Both the position numbers and the translations under genes were made by a program. A DNA stretch of 12,171 bases from Promethearchaeota archaeon (lineage in GTDB: Archaea > Asgardarchaeota > Lokiarchaeia > Sigynarchaeales > SOKP01): NCBI GenBank assembly GCA_014729315.1, contig WJKD01000429.1, forward strand, positions 1 to 12,171. The letters run 5' to 3'. Within the stretch, counting starts at the first letter, position 1, and each line of letters opens with the position of its first letter. Shown here one piece after another: positions 6,015 through 12,171 of this stretch. Below the pieces are notes generated by a model. It saw only the letters and a program-made list of their open reading frames with translations, made no database searches and was not told where the DNA came from.

Positions 6015-9000
6015 TTAATTAACCATATTTTTTATTTCAAGATTTAATTCTTCCACATCGGGATGTTTCTCACCGAATATCTTTTTTTTCATTTCCACTG
6101 ATTTCGTAAGAAATTCCTTCGTTTTATTTTCATAAGCCCTGTCAACATCGCTGAGCACATAATACAATAATCCTAACTGATGCATATTCTCAGCCAATTC
6201 CATATAGTTTTGGTTCGGATTTTGATTAAAGATTTCATACGATTCTTCCAGGTGCTTCTTTGCCACATCTATATCTTGTTTCAGCTTAAATAGAATACCA
6301 ATTTCCATATTTATTTTAGCAATGTAAGGGTGATTTTCTCCAAAAAATTGAAAATCAATATTCATGGCTTTCTCAAATGCTTCCAAAGCGGTATCGTACT
6401 CTTCTAAACCTATTAATGCAATACCAATATCCATGTAAATTTTTCCGACCTCAGGGTGCTTTTCTCCAAATAAAGATGTCATTATTTCATAGCACTCGTC
6501 ATAAGATTGGATTGCTTTTTCATATTCTTTTTGTTTATATTGTAGATTACCTATGTCCATAATTGTACCGGAAACTTGTGGATGTTTCTTTCCATAGATA
6601 CCTTTCTTGATTTCCAATGATTGATCGAGCAAATCAAAGGCATCTGCTAGCTCCTGTTTTTGAATTTTCGTTTTTGCAACTAAATCTAAGGAAAAGGCGA
6701 TAAGGGGATGATTCGAATTAAACATCGCTTTAGTCATATCTAAAGCTGAATTTGCATATTGCAAAGATTCTTCAAATTTTCCCATTCGACGATAAATACT
6801 ACTGTACTCCAATAACCTTCGAGCCACTATCGGATGATTTTCCTCTCCATATATTTCTTTGCCGGTTTTGGGTGTTATTTCTAAATATTTTAATGCCTTC
6901 TCATATTCACCTTTTAGTCGATAAGCTGAAGCTAAATCAATAAGTCTATCGACGACTTCAGGATGGCTATCGCGAAATATCTTTTGATTTATTTTCAATG
7001 CTTTCTCATTGCTTTGGATTGCTCTGTCATATTCTGCTCTGCGGAGATAATGCGAGCCAAAAAAATGGTACGTTCTTCCTACCGTTGGATGGTCTTCACC
7101 GAAAATTTTTAGTCGAATATCGAGCGAACGGTTAAGATATTCTTCAGATTTCTCGAAGTTGCAGAGTCGATAATGAACTCGTGCAAGTCCTTCCAATGTT
7201 TCAGCTACTGATGGATGGTCTTTTCCGTAAATATTTACTTTCATTGCCAAAGATTGATCTGCATATTTTTTTGCTTCGGAGTATAAAGCCTTTCTTCGAT
7301 ACACTAAACTATACTCCAGCAGCATTTTTGGTATTGTGGGATTATCAGTATCGCCATAAAGTTTTTTAGCAATTCTCTCGGTTTGTTTTAAATATTTCAA
7401 TGCTTCATCATATTGACCTTTTCTGCGATACGCTGACGCTAAATCTAGATTTCTTTCAATGACTTCAGGATGTATATCTCCGAATATTTTTTTACTAATA
7501 CTTAGTGCTTTTTCAATATATTCGATTGCCTTGTCATATTCTGCTTTTCGTAGATAATGGGATCCCCAAAAATGCCAGGTTTTGCCCAGAGCTGGATGAT
7601 ATTTTTCAAAAGCTTTAGTACGAATATCTTCCGTGCGTTTTAGTGTCTCTTCGGAGTTCTCAAAATCGCATAGGTGATAATAAATTTGAGCCAATCCTTC
7701 TAATGAGAGTGCTACCGATGGATGATTTTTTCCATATATCCTTTCTTTGACTTCTATGGATTCATTAGCGTATTTAATTGCCTCCTTGAAATCACCTAAT
7801 CGACGATAGACATGACTGAATTCCAGTAACATTCTTGCTCTATCAGGATGGTCGATATTATAGTAAAGTTTCTGAATGATATTATCAGTATCTCTCAATA
7901 TTTCAAGAGCTTTCTCATATTCACCCTTCTGACGATAAGCAGATGCGAACTCAAGTGACCACTCGACCGTTTGAGGGTGATTCTTTCCAAATACGGTTTT
8001 GCTAATTTCCAATGCATCATTGAAAAAATTTATAGCTTTTTCAAATTCACCTTTTCTAAGATGATATGATCCAAAATCATGTAATGTAATACCAACAAGC
8101 TGATGCTTTTCGCCAAACGCATCCTTACGAATTTCTAATGTCCGATTTAAAACAGGCAATGCTTTATCAAATTTAGATTGATGATAATATATCTTTATCA
8201 ATAATTCCAAAGATGAAGCGACTGATGGATGATTTTCTCCGTAGATCGCTTCTTTCATTGCAATCGACTTATTAATGAATTCCATCGCTTTGTCAAAATC
8301 TGCGATGCCACGATAGACATGACTAAATTCTAAGTACATTCGGGCAACAACCGGGTGATTCGTGTCATCGTGAACTTTAATGGCGATGTCTCGTGTTTTA
8401 TTTAATTGCTCTAAAGCCTGTTTATATTCTCCTTTTTGTCGAAAAGCTTTTGCTAGTTCAAGCGACCATTCCACTGTTTGAGGGTGATTATCACTAAATA
8501 CTTTTTGACTTATTTCAAGAGCCTGTTGAAAATATTTAATAGCTCTATTATAGTCACCTTTACGGAGATGGTAAGATCCGAAGTCGTGTAATGTAATACC
8601 AACAAGTTGATGTTTTTCACCAAAAGCTTTTTCCCGAATTTCCAAAGTACGATTTAAAACAGGCAGTGCTTCATCAAATTTGCATTGATGATAATATATC
8701 TTTGTCAATAATTCCAAAGATGAAGCGACTGATGGATGATTTTTTCCGTAGATCGCTTCTTTCATTGTGATAGATTTATTGATATATTTCAGTGCTTCAT
8801 CGAATTTCGCCATCCCTCGATATAAATGACTAAATTCCATAAACATACGAGCCGTGTCTCTCTGATTTGAGTCACCATAAACTTTTTTCACGATCTTTTG
8901 AGTTTGGTCTAGCAATTTAAGTGCATCTTCATACTCACCTTTCTGTCGATAAGCAGAGACTAATTTGATGAGCCATTCCACAACTTGAGGATTTGCCTCA

Positions 9001-11507
9001 TCTAATAATTCATCAATATTTCCAACTGCTTTTTTCAAATTATCTATCGCTTTATCGAATTCACCTCTCCTTAGATAGTAGGAACCAAAATCGTGCAATG
9101 TTGTTCTATATGCAGGATGTTTTTCACCAAAGACATTCTTTCTAATCTTGAGTGTTTCTTTCAAAAGATGTTCCGATTTCTCGAAATCACACTGATGATA
9201 ATAAACCTTTACTTTTACTTCATAAGCATCAGCTACGTCAGGATGGTTTTCACCAAAGATTTTCTCGAATATCCCTATTGATTTATCCGCAGTGCTTAAG
9301 GCATTTTCAAATTCTGCTTTATATCTGTATATATGACTTTGTGCAAGGTAAATACGAGCAAGATATATTTGATTTTCAACATCAGTTTTATTGATTAATG
9401 CAGATTTTAATTCACTTAGATATTCCAGAGCTTTATAGTAATTAGCTTTCTGCGTTTCAACTTTAGCAAACGCCTCCATCACACGAGTTATATTAGGATG
9501 ATCTTCATTATAAATTTTCATGTATAGCTTATGAGATTCATCGAAATTCTTTAATGCAATGTCAATGTTACCTAATTTGAGATGAACGTTTCCTATATGA
9601 AAATAAATGTTAGCAATTTCGCTTTCATGAATATCTTTTGCTATTAAACTTAATTCCAAAGCTTCTTGTAAGTTTTGCAATGCTTTACCGTATTCTGCTT
9701 TTGAATAAAATGCTTTTCCGAGTTCAGTTAAGATAACAAATTTGTCTTTTTGGTTTTTAGGTTCATATTTCTGCAACAGTCGAAAGGCATTTTGTAGATA
9801 TGTGAGTTGTTTTTGAATTTCATAGCGATAACCTAAATATTTCGCAAAGCTTGTATATAGCGTAATTAATTCATTATAGAATTGATTGTCTTCTGCAATT
9901 GTTATCGCGCGTTCTATATGATTAACTTCATGAAGAACCGTTTCAATATCTTTTTCCTCATTATGATCTCTCATAAAGTTTGCCATCAGAGAAGCAAATT
10001 TTCTTAAATATTTAATATTATGGTCGTTTTGTAAAAACGCTGAGTAATTACGAACAAGAGGGTGAATATTTATCCTTTGTTTTTTCTGGTCGTAAGAAAT
10101 AAATGAAATATTGACAAGCAAATTAATATTTTTTTCGCCAATTGAGTTGTTGCCATAGCTATTCGTAAGTAATTCCTTGTTTATACTATCCGTTGAGAAA
10201 TGCGGCATTAAAAAGAAATAATCATCAATTTCCTCCCTATCCAATTGTTGATACGATAAGTCAAAACTTTTAAAGATTGTATTCCTTTCCTTCGAATAAA
10301 AACCCATATCTTCCGTGTGGTACAATTCGGAAATTTGCATTGGTTCATTGCGCACTTTGTTTAAATATTGTTGTGCACCAATATCATATATTTGTAAATA
10401 TTGTGCGCAAATTTCAATAGCTAACGGATGGTATGCCAATAATTTGCATATATGTTTTGCAGCAGCAAGTTCATATTTATTTGTTTTGATATCCTCTCGT
10501 CTGGAAACAAGCAATGTAAGTGCAGCATTTTCATCCAACTCCTTAAGTATGCGAACCTGTAGATTGCCCATTAAAAGCATCCGTGTCGTGATCAAAACAG
10601 CACAAGAGCGTGCTCCTCGTGGTATCCATTCATTAATTACAGATTGATGTCGAACATCATCCAGAATCAATAACGTTTTGGGTCTTTGATCATCTTTTGA
10701 TTCTTTATCTTTATTTTTCTTTTTCGTAGATTTTTGGGGAAGCACATTGCTGAGGTGTGCGATCACTCGTTTTGCCAGTGTTTCATCAGATTCGTCTGTT
10801 TTTCGGCTAATGTCAAGCACTTCTGCTAATTCAACGTACCCATGAATTAAATTTTCAGTATGTGCATCAATCCAATAAACGCCATTAGGATAAAGAACGC
10901 TAATTCGGTATGCAAATTCAGCAGCCAATTGCGTTTTACCAATCCCTGCAAGACCACGAATTACACAGGGTGTATTTTTAGTAGTCTTCCCGAGTGGACC
11001 ATATACATCCAGGAATAAGCCAGCGAGTTCATTTTCTCTGCCAACAAAAAAATTATTTCTGTTATAAGGAATAAACAGATTATCAGGTTCAATTGGATAT
11101 TTTATTTTCTTAAGTTGCGATTCTGTTAAGCGATTTTCAAGCTCTATTAGCAACTCCTCAGTATTTTTCTTTTTTACCACATGTAGACATTCGATTTCTT
11201 CTGGCAATTGTTCTAAAGAATACTCAGAAACAACATTAATGGGAATAATTGGTTTTAATAATGCTCGAGCGGTTATAATTTCTTGATGGACGGCGACGGA
11301 TTTTTTTGCGTTTGATGACCAGACAAGGACAACACAATCTGAATCAATAATTCCAAGTGTAATATCTTGATTCCATAATATTGCATGTGTTAAACGCTTT
11401 TTATATTGCCAAACATCAAATTTTTTAGCTTTTAGTCTATTTTCGATTTCGCTCGCGAATTCATGATCTTCTTCTGCATAGCTAATAAAAATTGTTTTAT
11501 TTTCCAT
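6015..11507 (-). CDS. TIR-NB-ARC-TPR protein (bacterial NLR-like receptor)
   Basis: An 1830-residue three-part protein. TIR domain (about 4-95): IFISYAEEDHEFA (6-18), then SVAVHQE with E76 at the position of the NADase catalytic Glu. NB-ARC STAND ATPase (about 153-490): NNFFVGRENEL (151-161), Walker A GLAGIGKT (185-192), Walker B LLILDDV (279-285), ITTR (306-309), HPLA (360-363) and an MHD-like INIHPLV (479-485). A lysine-rich insert fills 259-276. From about 545 to the end are roughly 29 kinesin-light-chain-type TPRs with GEKHP linkers. Twenty form five 169-residue supermodules (769-1613). In the family, ligand sensing by the repeats drives ATP-dependent oligomerisation and activates TIR NAD+ cleavage, causing growth arrest or death, often against phages; the trigger here is unknown. 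No signal peptide or membrane segment is seen. AAGGAG lies 8 nt before the ATG. The gene probably leads an operon with the phosphotransferase gene. Confidence 0.96.
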   Translation of the reverse strand: MENKTIFISYAEEDHEFASEIENRLKAKKFDVWQYKKRLTHAILWNQDITLGIIDSDCVVLVWSSNAKKSVAVHQEIITARALLKPIIPINVVSEYSLEQLPEEIECLHVVKKKNTEELLIELENRLTESQLKKIKYPIEPDNLFIPYNRNNFFVGRENELAGLFLDVYGPLGKTTKNTPCVIRGLAGIGKTQLAAEFAYRISVLYPNGVYWIDAHTENLIHGYVELAEVLDISRKTDESDETLAKRVIAHLSNVLPQKSTKKKNKDKESKDDQRPKTLLILDDVRHQSVINEWIPRGARSCAVLITTRMLLMGNLQVRILKELDENAALTLLVSRREDIKTNKYELAAAKHICKLLAYHPLAIEICAQYLQIYDIGAQQYLNKVRNEPMQISELYHTEDMGFYSKERNTIFKSFDLSYQQLDREEIDDYFFLMPHFSTDSINKELLTNSYGNNSIGEKNINLLVNISFISYDQKKQRINIHPLVRNYSAFLQNDHNIKYLRKFASLMANFMRDHNEEKDIETVLHEVNHIERAITIAEDNQFYNELITLYTSFAKYLGYRYEIQKQLTYLQNAFRLLQKYEPKNQKDKFVILTELGKAFYSKAEYGKALQNLQEALELSLIAKDIHESEIANIYFHIGNVHLKLGNIDIALKNFDESHKLYMKIYNEDHPNITRVMEAFAKVETQKANYYKALEYLSELKSALINKTDVENQIYLARIYLAQSHIYRYKAEFENALSTADKSIGIFEKIFGENHPDVADAYEVKVKVYYHQCDFEKSEHLLKETLKIRKNVFGEKHPAYRTTLHDFGSYYLRRGEFDKAIDNLKKAVGNIDELLDEANPQVVEWLIKLVSAYRQKGEYEDALKLLDQTQKIVKKVYGDSNQRDTARMFMEFSHLYRGMAKFDEALKYINKSITMKEAIYGKNHPSVASSLELLTKIYYHQCKFDEALPVLNRTLEIREKAFGEKHQLVGITLHDFGSYHLRKGDYNRAIKYFQQALEISQKVFSDNHPQTVEWSLELAKAFRQKGEYKQALEQLNKTRDIAIKVHDDTNHPVVARMYLEFSHVYRGIADFDKAMEFINKSIAMKEAIYGENHPSVASSLELLIKIYYHQSKFDKALPVLNRTLEIRKDAFGEKHQLVGITLHDFGSYHLRKGEFEKAINFFNDALEISKTVFGKNHPQTVEWSLEFASAYRQKGEYEKALEILRDTDNIIQKLYYNIDHPDRARMLLEFSHVYRRLGDFKEAIKYANESIEVKERIYGKNHPSVALSLEGLAQIYYHLCDFENSEETLKRTEDIRTKAFEKYHPALGKTWHFWGSHYLRKAEYDKAIEYIEKALSISKKIFGDIHPEVIERNLDLASAYRRKGQYDEALKYLKQTERIAKKLYGDTDNPTIPKMLLEYSLVYRRKALYSEAKKYADQSLAMKVNIYGKDHPSVAETLEGLARVHYRLCNFEKSEEYLNRSLDIRLKIFGEDHPTVGRTYHFFGSHYLRRAEYDRAIQSNEKALKINQKIFRDSHPEVVDRLIDLASAYRLKGEYEKALKYLEITPKTGKEIYGEENHPIVARRLLEYSSIYRRMGKFEESLQYANSALDMTKAMFNSNHPLIAFSLDLVAKTKIQKQELADAFDLLDQSLEIKKGIYGKKHPQVSGTIMDIGNLQYKQKEYEKAIQSYDECYEIMTSLFGEKHPEVGKIYMDIGIALIGLEEYDTALEAFEKAMNIDFQFFGENHPYIAKINMEIGILFKLKQDIDVAKKHLEESYEIFNQNPNQNYMELAENMHQLGLLYYVLSDVDRAYENKTKEFLTKSVEMKKKIFGEKHPDVEELNLEIKNMVN
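6669..9203 (-). repeat. Five tandem 507-nt (169-residue) four-TPR supermodules
   Basis: Within the NLR-like gene, equivalent residues recur at exactly 169-residue spacing: Y769, Y938, Y1107, Y1276 and H1445 open copies 1 to 5. Register is also kept at the exit, where SLDLV near 1606 aligns with TLEGL near 1437. On the + strand copies 5 to 1 occupy 6669-7175, 7176-7682, 7683-8189, 8190-8696 and 8697-9203. Each copy carries in order xDFGSYxLRxG (or FxGSHYLRxA), VEWxLxLAxAYRxKGEY, EFSHVYRR and IYGxNHPSVAxSLE. No indel breaks the frame. Confidence 0.92.
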
Positions 11508-11515
11508 GGAATCAA

Positions 11516-11521
11516 CTCCTT
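11516..11521 (-). promoter_or_regulatory. Shine-Dalgarno of the NLR-like gene
   Basis: CTCCTT on the + strand reads AAGGAG on the coding strand, 8 nt before the ATG at 11507. This supports the chosen start, which places the TIR first strand (IFISYA) at residue 6, as expected for a TIR at the N terminus. Confidence 0.8.
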
Positions 11522-12110
11522 TTATTCATCACTTAGATTTTTAGAATGATGCATACTCGGCATCTATCGAGTAATTTCGAAGCTGATGATTGTACTGTAA
11601 AATTGAGTTATCTTTTTAATCTTCTAAAAATACAGATGGGAACACAAGATAAAAATCATGTAACTTGTGAAAACAATAAAACTCTATAATAAAAACAGCG
11701 CAAATCTGTATACTTATAGACAATTGTTTATTCGTTGATAGCTTAATGCAGGTTGTTTTTTCTATGATGTTACAATAGTATTTAATATTAATAAAATATT
11801 TGTAAAAATCAAGATATTTTTTAATAAATGTAACAACTAAACATAAAAATGGCTAATATTACGATTCATCGGCTAAATCCAAAATGATATGACCTTTAAT
11901 TTTTTATACTAATAAACAGCAAAATCATTAAAAGCTTTCCATATACTTGAACTGAACAGATAAAAACAGAAGCAACTTAACCACAAAAACAATCCCAACC
12001 CATTGGTTCTAATACACATGAAATCAACTTTTGCTTGCGTTTGATGAAAAAACATTGTATCTTTAATTAAGTTTCATAAATCATTAAAGGTTAATGGCTC
12101 ATTACAAATA

Positions 12111-12116
12111 AAGGAG
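12111..12116 (+). promoter_or_regulatory. Shine-Dalgarno of the gene entering the right edge
   Basis: AAGGAG lies 7 nt before the ATG at 12124, a near-ideal spacing that marks this ATG as a real start although only 16 codons are visible. Confidence 0.7.
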
Positions 12117-12123
12117 TCTGATT

Positions 12124-12171
12124 ATGATAAAGGTTAACGATCGGTTATTCGTCGGAAATGAGAGTGATTGC
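12124..12171 (+). CDS. Start of a protein gene cut by the window edge; possibly a dual-specificity phosphatase
   Basis: Sixteen codons are visible, encoding MIKVNDRLFVGNESDC. The pattern of a short strand, then DRLFVGNE and a following D/C resembles the opening of the dual-specificity (tyrosine) phosphatase fold (I-x-D-x-L-[YF]-[IV]-G-[NS]). The catalytic CxxxxxR loop would lie beyond the edge, so the family call is tentative. It is transcribed divergently from the NLR-like gene. Confidence 0.55.
   Translation, partial: MIKVNDRLFVGNESDC

Larger units (their letters stand above)
11508..12123. promoter_or_regulatory. Divergent intergenic region, 616 bp
   Basis: AT-rich and without credible coding sequence on either strand. 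It separates the divergent starts of the NLR-like gene (-) and the gene at 12124 (+), so promoters for both should lie here. I could not single out a convincing -35/-10 pair on either strand and saw no strong hairpin or tandem repeat. Confidence 0.6.

Noticed and set aside
6377..10647. Several 60-110-residue + strand open frames
   Set aside because: All are antisense to the NLR-like gene and arise from its repeated TPR codons; some repeat similar peptides because the gene itself repeats.

Overview
The window is a strongly AT-rich stretch of bacterial DNA with four complete genes, one gene start at the right edge, and a less AT-rich non-coding repeat region at the left edge. Lineage cannot be fixed from sequence alone. 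AT-rich composition, a giant TIR-NB-ARC-TPR protein and long spacers with palindromes fit a large-genome environmental bacterium. Clear Shine-Dalgarno sequences precede three of the five starts.

Layout: 1-~660 has no credible gene and holds a series of imperfect palindromes (centred near 44, 163, 262, 373 and 538) with 20-28 nt loops. Loop words recur while most stems differ. 850-1932 (+) encodes a DRE-TIM metallolyase (isopropylmalate/homocitrate synthase-like, catalytic barrel only). 1933-2398 is an AT-rich spacer with a 13-bp perfect inverted repeat. 2399-3256 (+) encodes a histidine phosphatase family protein. 3318-5951 (-) encodes an 877-residue dikinase-type phosphotransferase with the domain order of rifampicin phosphotransferase. 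6015-11507 (-) encodes an 1830-residue TIR-NB-ARC-TPR protein, a bacterial NLR-like immune receptor. 11508-12123 is a divergent promoter region, and a (+) gene begins at 12124.

How the genes may work together: the NLR-like gene is upstream of the phosphotransferase gene on the same strand with 63 nt between them, so they probably form one transcription unit. A TIR NADase-type sensor/effector paired with a phosphotransferase of unknown acceptor is the best candidate here for an undescribed (possibly anti-phage) system. The convergent histidine phosphatase could oppose or accompany the phosphotransfer step, and the metallolyase may be a metabolic neighbour; both links are inference.

The most striking sequence feature is inside the NLR-like gene. 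Five tandem copies of a 169-residue (507-nt) module, each four TPRs, keep exact register without indels. One pair of neighbouring segments is almost identical at the DNA level, which suggests recent duplication or gene conversion in the sensor region.
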